Shown: positions 7,378 to 13,412, numbered from the stretch's first letter. The stretch: 16,328 nt of DNA from an uncultured Oscillospiraceae bacterium (GCA_910577525.1 CAJTLI010000042.1:1-16328), one strand, 5' to 3'. The notes: generated by a model from the letters alone, not told the origin. Numbers and translations are program-made.

Positions 7378-9002
7378 GCTATCCTTATCCTTTCTTTCGG
7401 TTTAGCGCGGCGGACGAAACTCAACCACGCCTTTTCAAATGCCTTGACTTCCGGGGTACGGTCACAGTTACGCAGTCCCCGGTTTTGCCTGACCTTCTTG
7501 GCTTTCTCGTCAAATTCAAGAGTGAAGAACGGTTTATCGGGCTCCGCTATCTGACGAATGAACAGGATTGCGGTCTTGCCCTCTGCGTGCCGTTTTGCGT
7601 AGGTGGCCACGCAATGATGTAAGTCCTTCCCCTCCCGGATCAATTCAGCCTCGGTTTGGCAAGGCCGGATCAACAGGCCGTCCAGCTCAAATGACAAGGG
7701 TTCCAATTCAGCGGCCCGCTCCAGAAACATCGCGTTAAGCTCCGCATTCACTCTGGCTTGCTGCTCCTCCATTACTTGGTCGTGTGCGGCGTGCAAATTG
7801 CGAGGCCAGCGCACCAGGCTGTCGTTCAGATCCCGGTGGAGCCTATGGGCCATGTGCCAATAGTCTTGCAGGGTAGACCAATGTTGTTTTTGCTTTTTGA
7901 GGTAGCGGAGAATACGCCAGAAATCTTGCGGCGGCCCCTCCTCCAAAATCCGGTTGATTTCATAGGCTGGCTTATTTCGCAGTAGTTCCATGTCCTCCGG
8001 CAACCTCACGGGCAGACCGGACTTTTTTACCAGCCGATACCGCTCCAAGTCCTCCACGTTCCAGCGCATTTGCCGCATATACCGAAATTCCTCTTTGTTG
8101 AGGCCTAGCATCTGTGCGGGGCGCTTTTCCTTCCAGTTGACGTCAGGCAATTTCGGGATACCGCCGTGATCTGTTCCGCCGCCCTTTTCATGGTCAATCA
8201 ATTCCGCCAGAAAACGACCGCATCCCTGTACCAGCAGATTTTCAACGGTGGGGCGCTTGCGCCATAGGGCCAGGTAACTTACCAGCCGTTTACCTCCTGC
8301 CTCCTGGTACAAGTCCAGCTTGCAGTTTTCGGCCGTGGTGCCCTCCAGAATGGACTTATCCCAGGGGTAGCAGATAGACACCGTACCGTACACATCATTG
8401 AACGTCTTCCGCTGTGCCCATTTGTGAAAAACCGAGATAGAGCCCCCCATAGTCCTCAGATAGCCCATCAGGCGAACAACCTTCTTTTCCTCTACCACCC
8501 AGGCGCTGTAAGGGTCAGTGGTGTACCGGCTTTCCCCGGATTTTTCAATCCAGCGTTTTACCAGCCATTCGGTCAGCACAAAGCGGTCTTTGTGGCCCTC
8601 CACGGGGAGTCGGGACATGGTAGTGATCCAGGCCCCTTCTTCAATCCCCCTCGGAATGCTCCCAACGTGTACCACCTTTACCTCACATCTGCAGACAGGG
8701 CACATGGTCAGGCTGCCGCTGATAACGCTTTCCGACATTTCCTGGTGATACCACCCGAACGGGGCCGGGGCATAGCAGGCGCTACATCCTCCTGCGTCAA
8801 CCTTTTCAGCATAAAAGGTTTTGCCACAGTGGGTACATACCACCTCGACGGCGGGGCGCGTCCGGTCTTCCAGTGGCTCATAGACCCGCCCCGCCTTATA
8901 GATCAAATACTCCTGTTGAAAGGCCTCCTGCTCTAAGGCCCATTGAACCAGGTCAACGGGTGGCGTTTTGGGTAGCAGCGGCTCATAATCAATCTGTTCC
9001 AC
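7374..9002 (-). CDS. PcfJ-domain protein with N-terminal Cys clusters
   Basis: This 542-aa protein carries a PcfJ-type C-terminal domain (about 440-530), with the conserved GKDLHHCVATY at 458-468, then a FTLEF strand and a RQNRGLRNCD segment. PcfJ is named after a gene of the Enterococcus plasmid pCF10; its biochemical role is unknown. The N-terminus has paired cysteines at 56/59 (CTHC), 73/76 (CSAC) and 101/104 (CPVC), consistent with zinc ribbons. The start is GTG at 9002 with AAGGGGG about 9 nt upstream; no better start is seen. It is coupled to the DUF3102 gene downstream. Confidence 0.83.
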   Translation of the reverse strand: MEQIDYEPLLPKTPPVDLVQWALEQEAFQQEYLIYKAGRVYEPLEDRTRPAVEVVCTHCGKTFYAEKVDAGGCSACYAPAPFGWYHQEMSESVISGSLTMCPVCRCEVKVVHVGSIPRGIEEGAWITTMSRLPVEGHKDRFVLTEWLVKRWIEKSGESRYTTDPYSAWVVEEKKVVRLMGYLRTMGGSISVFHKWAQRKTFNDVYGTVSICYPWDKSILEGTTAENCKLDLYQEAGGKRLVSYLALWRKRPTVENLLVQGCGRFLAELIDHEKGGGTDHGGIPKLPDVNWKEKRPAQMLGLNKEEFRYMRQMRWNVEDLERYRLVKKSGLPVRLPEDMELLRNKPAYEINRILEEGPPQDFWRILRYLKKQKQHWSTLQDYWHMAHRLHRDLNDSLVRWPRNLHAAHDQVMEEQQARVNAELNAMFLERAAELEPLSFELDGLLIRPCQTEAELIREGKDLHHCVATYAKRHAEGKTAILFIRQIAEPDKPFFTLEFDEKAKKVRQNRGLRNCDRTPEVKAFEKAWLSFVRRAKPKERIRIA

Positions 9003-9016
9003 GCTCGCACGCCCCC

Positions 9017-9373
9017 TTACAGGAAGTCAAACGGGTCAACCAGCTTTTTAGCCGGGGCAGGGGGAGCGGCGGGTTTGACTTCATCGGGACGGGAAAGGCC
9101 GTAGAACTCCCGCAGGATATTCTCGGCCTCCGCAGGGGTAACGCAGGAGAAATTGCCAGTTTTGTGCTTATCCGCAAAGGCCTTGATCTTCTTCTCGGCC
9201 TCGGTGATACTCATAGCCTCGTTCTCCAAGTCCTGGGCAATGAGCTCCGCGCTCCTGGGTTCCATGCAGCAGATGTCCTTCAGCTGTTCTCCCACCATCC
9301 ACTGAGGAGAACGGGGCTTGACCTTGGCCTGCTGGGCCTCCAGCAGAGCAATAGCCTGTTCCTGAATGCTCAT
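9017..9373 (-). CDS. Hypothetical phage protein, 118 aa, PcfJ neighbour
   Basis: I do not recognise the family. It is mostly helical, with a conserved-looking core (MVGEQLKDICCMEPRSAELI and then MSITEAEKKIKAFADKH), a C-terminal Pro/Ala linker and a closing acidic-aromatic tip (VDPFDFL). A PcfK-like identity would fit its place beside PcfJ, but I cannot see PcfK signatures. I chose the ATG at 9373 because GGAGG lies 7 nt upstream and it overlaps the 3D-gene stop as TAATG. An earlier in-frame ATG at 9397 would run into the upstream gene. Confidence 0.75.
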   Translation of the reverse strand: MSIQEQAIALLEAQQAKVKPRSPQWMVGEQLKDICCMEPRSAELIAQDLENEAMSITEAEKKIKAFADKHKTGNFSCVTPAEAENILREFYGLSRPDEVKPAAPPAPAKKLVDPFDFL

Positions 9374-9981
9374 TACTGCGCCTCCTTTACAATCCATATG
9401 GGGGCACGCTGGACGCCAAACTCGACGGCCTCTTGGTGGGTAGCAACGGCAATATCTACCGTCTGCCCGACTACGGCCCCTCCAACATCAGCGGCGAGGT
9501 ATCGCTGTCCGTCAATTATCAATGTGCTGCCCAGGGGAATCACAGCGGGGTCAACGGCGGCTATGCCGGGGGTGACGGGGATCCCCGTGGCCGTCAGACC
9601 GTCCCCGGTGCCGCAGACGTGGGCGTATGGTTCACAGCAGTAAGCGGTAAGCCGACACTCGCCGATGTACTCCCAGGCTCCCACGGCCTCATACTCCGCC
9701 GCCTGGGCGGACCTGGCCTGTTTCTCCTGGGCACTCGCCAGAGACGCCGCCGCAAGCTCCTGGATGGCGCTGTCCCGGCTTTCCTCCGCCAGCTGAAGCT
9801 CCTGCTCCAGCTGGCCCCGCAGGTAGCCATAAACAAGGGCCTGGGCCACGTTGCACAGGACGGCCAGCACAAAAAGCCCTATGGCCGCCCGTTTCCATGC
9901 CTCCAACGAACGCCGCAACGTCCGCCTGCCGGGGAGGACACGGGGGGCCGTGCCCCTCCGTTCCTCATTCGTAGAAATCAT
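9373..9981 (-). CDS. Membrane-anchored 3D-domain protein (cell-wall hydrolase-like)
   Basis: This 202-aa protein has a basic N-terminus (1-31) and one hydrophobic transmembrane segment (about 33-53). A short coiled coil follows (57-98), then a 3D domain (about 107-200). The three conserved aspartates that name the domain are present: AVDP (D144), ADVGGA (D165) and VDIAV (D176). LTAY and TATG signatures are also there. The family is related to MltA-type lytic transglycosylases and acts on peptidoglycan. The topology would put the domain outside the membrane. Cysteines at 115, 116 and 123 could form disulfides. AAGGA lies upstream of the ATG at 9981; a TTG at 9990 is too close to it. Its place inside a DNA-replication operon is odd. 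Confidence 0.83.
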   Translation of the reverse strand: MISTNEERRGTAPRVLPGRRTLRRSLEAWKRAAIGLFVLAVLCNVAQALVYGYLRGQLEQELQLAEESRDSAIQELAAASLASAQEKQARSAQAAEYEAVGAWEYIGECRLTAYCCEPYAHVCGTGDGLTATGIPVTPGIAAVDPAVIPLGSTLIIDGQRYLAADVGGAVVGQTVDIAVATHQEAVEFGVQRAPIWIVKEAQ

Positions 9982-10043
9982 GCTTGACAAATCCTTTCTT
10001 ATCCCTCAAAATAGAGGTGTAGTGTTGTTTGAGTGACCGCTAC

Positions 10044-10370
10044 TTACTCGCCGTCCTTGATGTTCGCAGCATCGGGGGCGGCATTCTTCTTTTTGCCGGG
10101 GGAGGGGCTGGGGGTGCCCGCTTTTTTGACCCGCAGGATGTAGATACACTTGCCGTTACGGTACAGGTCAAAGACCTCCTGGAGCTTGTTGTGGAGCCGG
10201 AAGTTCCGCACGGTATCGTACCGGCGCTTGGCCTGCTTCTCGTCCTCATACTCGAAGCACATGTTCTTCTGCTTGCCAGCCAGGAACCCCTTGATAGCAG
10301 TTACCTCCTCGCTCTCCTTCAGACGGCGGTTGCGCTCGGGCAGGGCTACCAAATCATAGCTGATTTTCAT
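10044..10370 (-). CDS. Hypothetical basic phage protein, 108 aa
   Basis: No recognised family. Residues 1-85 form a compact charged domain (MKISYDLVALPERNRRLKES, then a YRNGKCIYILRV strand). A Pro/Ser/Lys tail follows. The ATG directly abuts the stop of the sigma-like gene, and its Shine-Dalgarno sequence (AGAGGAG) is encoded in that gene's last codons, so the two are translationally linked. The 62 bp after it, before the 3D gene, hold no gene I can support. Confidence 0.7.
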   Translation of the reverse strand: MKISYDLVALPERNRRLKESEEVTAIKGFLAGKQKNMCFEYEDEKQAKRRYDTVRNFRLHNKLQEVFDLYRNGKCIYILRVKKAGTPSPSPGKKKNAAPDAANIKDGE

Positions 10371-10739
10371 TTAACATACTCCTCTCGCATAAATCGAATA
10401 GTTTTGGTTGTCCTCTGTGATGATGTCTCCCCATGTAAGACCGTCAGTGCCCGGTATCGGGTCATCAAGGCTGATGGTCTGGATCCTGCGGCTTTGTTTC
10501 TGCCGCTCATTGTGGACGGCGGAGGCCATAGCTCTCCAGGCGATTGTGCTAAATTCGTACTTGTATAAGTCCGGGCGGCTGAACCAGTTTTTCACTGTGA
10601 GCAGATATCGGAATATTACAACGTCAAACCAATCATCAACCGGGAGCTGCTGTTTCCGCAGGAAACGAAATACCAGGCTGAAATTTTGCTCGGCTACGGC
10701 CTGCTCCGCTGGGGATAGCGGGCTAAGTTGGGCCGGCAC
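10371..10739 (-). CDS. Sigma-70 region-2-like small protein
   Basis: This 122-aa protein resembles sigma-70 region 2 over residues about 16-94. It has AEQNFSLVFRFLRKQ (region 2.1-like), a DVVIFRYLLTVKNW helix, YEFSTIAWRAMASAV (region 2.3/2.4-like, with the usual FSTIA-aromatic pattern) and TISLDDPI (the SLD motif that follows region 2.4). Region 4 is absent, so it cannot be a standard sigma factor by itself. It might be a regulator that contacts core polymerase or a split sigma. The start is GTG at 10739 with GGAGG 8 nt upstream; no ATG fits. It follows the methylase-like gene with 15 bp between stop and start. Confidence 0.72.
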   Translation of the reverse strand: MPAQLSPLSPAEQAVAEQNFSLVFRFLRKQQLPVDDWFDVVIFRYLLTVKNWFSRPDLYKYEFSTIAWRAMASAVHNERQKQSRRIQTISLDDPIPGTDGLTWGDIITEDNQNYSIYARGVC

Positions 10740-10754
10740 AAGTTATCCCTCCTC

Positions 10755-11621
10755 TCAAAATAATGTCAGCTGGGGTGTCTGCTGGGGTTGCTCCGCTGGG
10801 GGCGCCTGCTCTGCCTCTGCTGGGTGCTGCTCAGGTTCCGGGCCGGTTCGCATTACTCCCAGACTTTCCAATGCCAACCGCATCCGCTCCCATTGGATTC
10901 TTGCGGGCCAGGGCTCCATGTAAAGGGCAGGCATCAACCAGACCTCTTGCTCCGGGGTGGGGGAAATTAACAGCGGGTTTTGCCCATGCCCTACAATGGG
11001 ATGTAAGATGGAGTCCGCCACCACCACATAGCCGGCACAGCCCAAAAGGGACAGTTGCAGGTAACACATCAGGGCCGCCGTTCGGTCAATATCCTGCGCC
11101 ACATACAGGGCTGCCGCAGGGCCTAGCTTGTTGCGAACCATAGTGTTCCGGGCGGCAATCAGCAAGGCCCCGGCACCACAGCATGGGTCATGGATCCCAA
11201 CCCAGCCGTTTTTCTCTATCCGGGCCTCCAGGTCTGTGACCGTGATCTCCGACATCATGCGGCAGATGTTGTATGGGGTGAAGAACTGGCCTTTCCAGTG
11301 GTTGCCCAGGTTTAAGCCCATGAACATCTCTCCGAGAAAATCCTGGTCGGGTTCATCGTCTAGGGCTTCCACCAATAGGGCAAACAGTTTCGGAAAAATC
11401 TGTTGCTCTCCCTGGTTGTACCCCTTTATGGTGCGCATGTACTGCTTTTCCCGGTCATCGTGGGTTTTCCCCTCCCGGTCAAAAGCATTTGAAATGGTAA
11501 TTGCGGCCATAGCTATGAAGTCGGCCCACACCTCCCAGCTGCTTTTCCTCTGGCATAAATCAGTGAACAGCTTGGAAAACTGGCTTTGACTGTCCCTGCG
11601 GAACCGTACTGCACGGGCCAT
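10755..11621 (-). CDS. N6-adenine methylase-fold protein lacking a clear catalytic NPPY motif
   Basis: This 288-aa protein has the HsdM-like order of motifs. QFFTP (motif X) is at residues 112-116, a SAM-binding DPCCGAG (motif I) at 145-151, and an acidic QDID strand at 176-179. The position where the catalytic (D/N/S)PP(Y/F) motif belongs reads NPLLISP (215-221), which would not support normal base flipping and methyl transfer. A Pro/Gln-rich tail follows (about 259-284), ending QLTLF. Cys replaces the usual residue in motif I (PCCG). The phage may use it as a SAM-binding decoy or a methylase relic. Its ATG has only a weak upstream GGAG, 3 bp after the preceding stop. Confidence 0.78.
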   Translation of the reverse strand: MARAVRFRRDSQSQFSKLFTDLCQRKSSWEVWADFIAMAAITISNAFDREGKTHDDREKQYMRTIKGYNQGEQQIFPKLFALLVEALDDEPDQDFLGEMFMGLNLGNHWKGQFFTPYNICRMMSEITVTDLEARIEKNGWVGIHDPCCGAGALLIAARNTMVRNKLGPAAALYVAQDIDRTAALMCYLQLSLLGCAGYVVVADSILHPIVGHGQNPLLISPTPEQEVWLMPALYMEPWPARIQWERMRLALESLGVMRTGPEPEQHPAEAEQAPPAEQPQQTPQLTLF

Positions 11622-11624
11622 GGG

Positions 11625-11777
11625 CTATGCCGGCTCCGGGTAGGCGATCCGCACCAGGCGCTCCAACTGCCAAGCGTCCAGGTGCTTGTCAGCCTCGGCC
11701 AGAATGCGCTCCTTGGTGGCGTCGCCCACACCAATCAAAGCCCTCCGGTAATCCTCAAAGGTGGATTTTTTCTTCAT
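11625..11777 (-). CDS. Small protein, MKK-EDY family copy 1 (50 aa)
   Basis: This 50-aa ORF starts MKKKSTFEDYRRA. AAGGAGG lies just upstream of the ATG at 11777. It is mostly helical and ends with a W-x-LxxL helix. It resembles the 52-aa product at 12430-12588 in length, start (MKK-x-x-T-x-EDY) and C-terminal WxLxxL helix, so the two are likely paralogues. Function unknown. The next gene, the methylase-like one, begins 3 bp after its stop. Confidence 0.68.
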   Translation of the reverse strand: MKKKSTFEDYRRALIGVGDATKERILAEADKHLDAWQLERLVRIAYPEPA

Positions 11778-11787
11778 GGGTACCTCC

Positions 11788-12057
11788 TTAACGTTTAGGA
11801 TCAATGCGCCTGATACCTCCCTCGGCCGGGGCTTCTTCCTTGGTAGGTCGGGCCGTCCCCAGCCGCATGAGATCCAGAACATCATCCAGGTTGATAAGTG
11901 CCTTGCGTCCGGCCCATACCACGGAGACAGCGCCATCTTTCGCCAACTGGCGGATATGGAACTCCGTCATTTCCGTATCAGGGTCAAGCGCCTTGATCTC
12001 CGCGACAAGTTTTGTCGCCGTCCGCATCCGCGGGATGCTCCTGGTGCCGTCCATCAT
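11788..12057 (-). CDS. Small HTH DNA-binding protein, excisionase-like
   Basis: This 89-aa protein has a MerR/excisionase-type winged helix at about residues 29-63 (TEFHIRQLAKDG, then a wing GRKALINLDDVLDL). A basic N-terminus precedes it and a charged tail follows. Small proteins of this type act as excisionases or early regulators in prophages; which applies here is unknown. The start overlaps the upstream stop as ATGA. The second ATG at 12054 is 7 nt from the GGAGG and may be the true start. Confidence 0.75.
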   Translation of the reverse strand: MMDGTRSIPRMRTATKLVAEIKALDPDTEMTEFHIRQLAKDGAVSVVWAGRKALINLDDVLDLMRLGTARPTKEEAPAEGGIRRIDPKR

Positions 12058-12302
12058 TTCTCCTCCTTGTCAGCGAGAGCAGCGGAAATAAGGTCTCCCG
12101 TAGGGACACCCAACGCCTCCGCTGCTGCTTTCAGGCCGTCCAGAAAATGAGACTTATTGACGGCCCGCCGGGCAATCACCTTATAGGCCCGGTCCTCATC
12201 CTCGTGGAGCAGCTGGATAGAAAGCTCCGTCAGGTTGAAGTATTCGTCATACCCTGCCTGATACAGCGGGGCGAGTGCCGACAAAATTTCTTCTTTGGTC
12301 AC
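12054..12302 (-). CDS. Hypothetical small protein, 82 aa
   Basis: No recognised family. It is acidic and helical throughout (VTKEEILSALAPLYQAGYDE at the start, reading the GTG start codon as V, and a charged tail ending DKEEK). The start is GTG at 12302 with AGGAGG about 9 nt upstream; an ATG at 12359 would cross the small-RNA region and lacks a site. It is coupled to the excisionase-like gene. The opposite strand just upstream carries a separate promoter and terminator. Confidence 0.68.
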   Translation of the reverse strand: MTKEEILSALAPLYQAGYDEYFNLTELSIQLLHEDEDRAYKVIARRAVNKSHFLDGLKAAAEALGVPTGDLISAALADKEEK

Positions 12303-12322
12303 AATAAACTTCCTCCTCGCAC

Positions 12323-12351
12323 TTGTGGCCGGCAGGAGGATGTGGTACAAT
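12323..12351 (+). promoter_or_regulatory. Extended -10 promoter for a plus-strand small RNA
   Basis: TTGTGG at 12323-12328, a 17-bp spacer, and TACAAT at 12346-12351 preceded by TG-G (extended -10). It points against the surrounding minus-strand operon. Its -10 region, ATGTGGTACAAT, nearly matches that of the promoter at 12755-12783. Confidence 0.55.
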
Positions 12352-12357
12352 ATCCCC

Positions 12358-12431
12358 ATGCGAGCCCGTTGGTCATGTCAATGGTTCCGCTGGCCCTGTC
12401 AGGTGTGTCAGACCTGGCAGGGCGCTTTTTT
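12358..12431 (+). ncRNA. Candidate small antisense RNA, about 74 nt
   Basis: The predicted start at A12358 lies 7 nt after the -10 box and the predicted end is the T-run at 12431. The RNA has a single-stranded 5' half of about 35 nt and ends in a strong intrinsic terminator. It lies in the gap between two minus-strand small genes and is perfectly complementary to the leader of the 82-aa gene in the early transcript. It holds no convincing ORF of its own: the ATG at the predicted start opens a Trp/Cys-rich frame, but that frame runs straight past the terminator. Confidence 0.45.
12393..12431 (+). terminator. Intrinsic terminator of the candidate small RNA
   Basis: A 12-bp stem (12393-12404 with 12412-12423, one G-U pair) encloses a 7-nt loop, followed by GC and six T residues (12426-12431). 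On the opposite strand no T-run follows, so it acts rightward. The T-run overlaps the stop codon of the minus-strand 52-aa gene. Confidence 0.72.
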
Positions 12432-12588
12432 ACGCCCATCGCTCTGCCCGGACGCCGATCAACTCGGCCAGCGCCCAGGGGTCGTAACCTTCCTGGTCCG
12501 CCTGGGCGATGTACTTGTCCGCCATCACCTCGCTGGGCGCGCTGGCTACAGCGGCTTTGTAATCCTCAAGGGTGTGGTGCTTCTTCAT
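12430..12588 (-). CDS. Small protein, MKK-EDY family copy 2 (52 aa)
   Basis: This 52-aa protein starts MKKHHTLEDYKAA and is the likely paralogue of the 50-aa product at 11625-11777: same start pattern, same length and the same C-terminal W-x-LxxL helix. AAAGGAGG lies 4 nt before the ATG at 12588. A longer in-frame start at 12645 would overlap the 55-aa gene fully and has no site. The first 23 bases overlap the end of that gene. Function unknown. Confidence 0.68.
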   Translation of the reverse strand: MKKHHTLEDYKAAVASAPSEVMADKYIAQADQEGYDPWALAELIGVRAERWA

Positions 12589-12733
12589 TGGGCCTCCTTT
12601 CCGTGTCGCGCAGCCTATCGGCCATGAGAGCGATACCCTCACCAAAGGCCAGCAACTTTTCCTTGTCGAACTCGCTCAGGTTCGGAACAACCCTCCCAAA
12701 GGTCTCCATGATCTTCTTGTCTTTTTCCGACAT
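12566..12733 (-). CDS. Small phage early protein, 55 aa
   Basis: The 55-aa ORF starts MSEKDKKIMETFGRVVPNLS and continues SEFDKEKLLAFGEGIALM, a pattern common in short Firmicutes phage proteins encoded beside cro. GGAGG lies 7 nt upstream of the ATG at 12733. It is helical and charged, with no known biochemical role. The end overlaps the next small gene by 23 bases in another frame. Confidence 0.7.
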   Translation of the reverse strand: MSEKDKKIMETFGRVVPNLSEFDKEKLLAFGEGIALMADRLRDTERRPNEEAPHP

Positions 12734-12754
12734 TGGGCCACCTCCTTTCTGCGC

Positions 12755-12783
12755 TTGCCCCCTCTCCGGCCATGTGGTAGAAT
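12755..12783 (+). promoter_or_regulatory. Extended -10 promoter for the 59-aa plus-strand gene
   Basis: TTGCCC at 12755-12760, a 17-bp spacer, and TAGAAT at 12778-12783 preceded by TG-G. It lies between the divergent 55-aa and 59-aa genes and fires rightward, opposite to the early operon. Confidence 0.58.
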
Positions 12784-12806
12784 GATGGCGAAAGGAGGTG
12801 AGCGGG

Positions 12807-12986
12807 ATGTCTGACGAATCCTATTTCCCTTCCACCAGGCAAGAGGCTTTGGCTCTTCTCTACGTCCAAAGCCAAGACTTAGCTGGGAAGTCCCCCGAGG
12901 ACCTAGCAGATATGTATGCCGATGCGTATAGCCGGCTTCGGGCAAGATTCAAGGCCATGCGTGAGGAGCAACGAGGGGCTAACTGA
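12807..12986 (+). CDS. Small counter-oriented helical protein, 59 aa
   Basis: This 59-aa protein starts MSDESYFPSTRQEALALLYV and is otherwise helical, ending in a basic run (RLRARFKAMREEQR). A strong AAAGGAGGTGAG site precedes the ATG at 12807; an upstream GTG at 12798 lies inside that site and is rejected. It is the only plus-strand gene inside the leftward early cluster. It has its own promoter and terminator and ends 8 bases inside the convergent 45-aa gene. Function unknown. Confidence 0.75.
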   Translation: MSDESYFPSTRQEALALLYVQSQDLAGKSPEDLADMYADAYSRLRARFKAMREEQRGAN

Positions 12987-13116
12987 TCAGTCCCGCCAGG
13001 ACCGCAGCAACCGCCGGCAGAGCTTCCACCTCTTCGGCGGTTGCTTTTTCACCCGCTGCTCGCTTTACGAAATCAAACAGGGTGAGTTCAAGTTCTTTGA
13101 TTTGTTCATTGCTCAT
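12979..13116 (-). CDS. Small hypothetical protein, 45 aa
   Basis: The 45-aa ORF starts MSNEQIKELELTLFDFVKRA and ends in an Ala/Val/Leu-rich helix. GGAGG lies 8 nt upstream of the ATG at 13116. It is the first gene after cro in the leftward operon. Its coding sequence contains the terminator stem of the convergent 59-aa gene. No family is recognised; the site and open frame support it as real. Confidence 0.65.
   Translation of the reverse strand: MSNEQIKELELTLFDFVKRAAGEKATAEEVEALPAVAAVLAGLIS
13006..13049 (+). terminator. Intrinsic terminator of the 59-aa gene
   Basis: An 11-bp perfect stem (13006-13016 with 13035-13045; core GCAACCGCC and GGCGGTTGC) encloses an 18-nt loop, followed by a T-run to 13049. 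It is encoded inside the opposite-strand 45-aa gene. Confidence 0.75.
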
Positions 13117-13136
13117 AATGTTCACCTCCATCCTAG

Positions 13137-13154
13137 ACTCGCAATATTGCGAGT
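13137..13154. promoter_or_regulatory. Operator O1, perfect 18-bp palindrome
   Basis: ACTCGCAATATTGCGAGT is a perfect inverted repeat. It lies in the 39-bp gap between cro and the 45-aa gene and shares its design with three sites near the repressor. No promoter is evident beside it. Confidence 0.65.
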
Positions 13155-13155
13155 T

Positions 13156-13365
13156 CTACCACAAAAAAATAGCTGTTGCTTCTTCTGGTTCAAGCCCAAG
13201 CACTTCAACGATTTTATGCATCTGGCCGACCGTAAACGTTGTACCATCAGCTTTTAGCTTCCGATAGAACGTGCTCGGATCAATACATAGCTGTTCTGCC
13301 ATTTTCTCGTTGGTGATTTGGCACTCTTCCATCTTTTTTCGCAACACTTTTATGTTCGTGCTCAT
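13156..13365 (-). CDS. Cro-like HTH regulator, 69 aa
   Basis: This 69-aa protein has one XRE-type helix-turn-helix (about residues 19-42: NEKMAEQLCIDPSTFYRKLK). It is divergent from the repressor and transcribed first in the leftward operon, as expected of a Cro-type switch protein. I chose the ATG at 13365 because AGGGG sits 9 nt upstream; the in-frame ATG at 13374 abuts the site. Its promoter is flanked by 18-bp operators. Confidence 0.82.
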   Translation of the reverse strand: MSTNIKVLRKKMEECQITNEKMAEQLCIDPSTFYRKLKADGTTFTVGQMHKIVEVLGLEPEEATAIFLW

Positions 13366-13386
13366 AGTTTTCATCCCCTCTTTCGT

Positions 13387-13404
13387 TCTTGCATTATTGC
13401 GAGT
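13387..13404. promoter_or_regulatory. Operator O2 near the leftward promoter start
   Basis: An imperfect copy of the 18-bp palindrome; one half, ATTGCGAGT, is identical to O1. It covers about +2 to +19 of the cro transcript, so binding there would block leftward transcription. Confidence 0.6.
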
Positions 13405-13412
13405 CCATTTTG

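Noticed and set aside
9982..10043. Possible regulatory site in the 62-bp gap upstream of the 3D gene
   Set aside because: Only weak short inverted pieces are present and no convincing -35/-10 pair or terminator; I could not support a feature.
12358..12627. Trp/Cys-rich peptide starting at the predicted RNA start (MRARWSCQWF)
   Set aside because: It looks like a leader peptide for attenuation, but there is no ribosome site, no downstream plus-strand gene, and the frame runs through the terminator.
12012..12785. Plus-strand open frame of 257 codons across the small-gene cluster
   Set aside because: It crosses the candidate RNA terminator and several minus-strand genes with good ribosome sites. 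Its composition (Pro, Arg, Cys and Ser rich) is that of a shadow frame.
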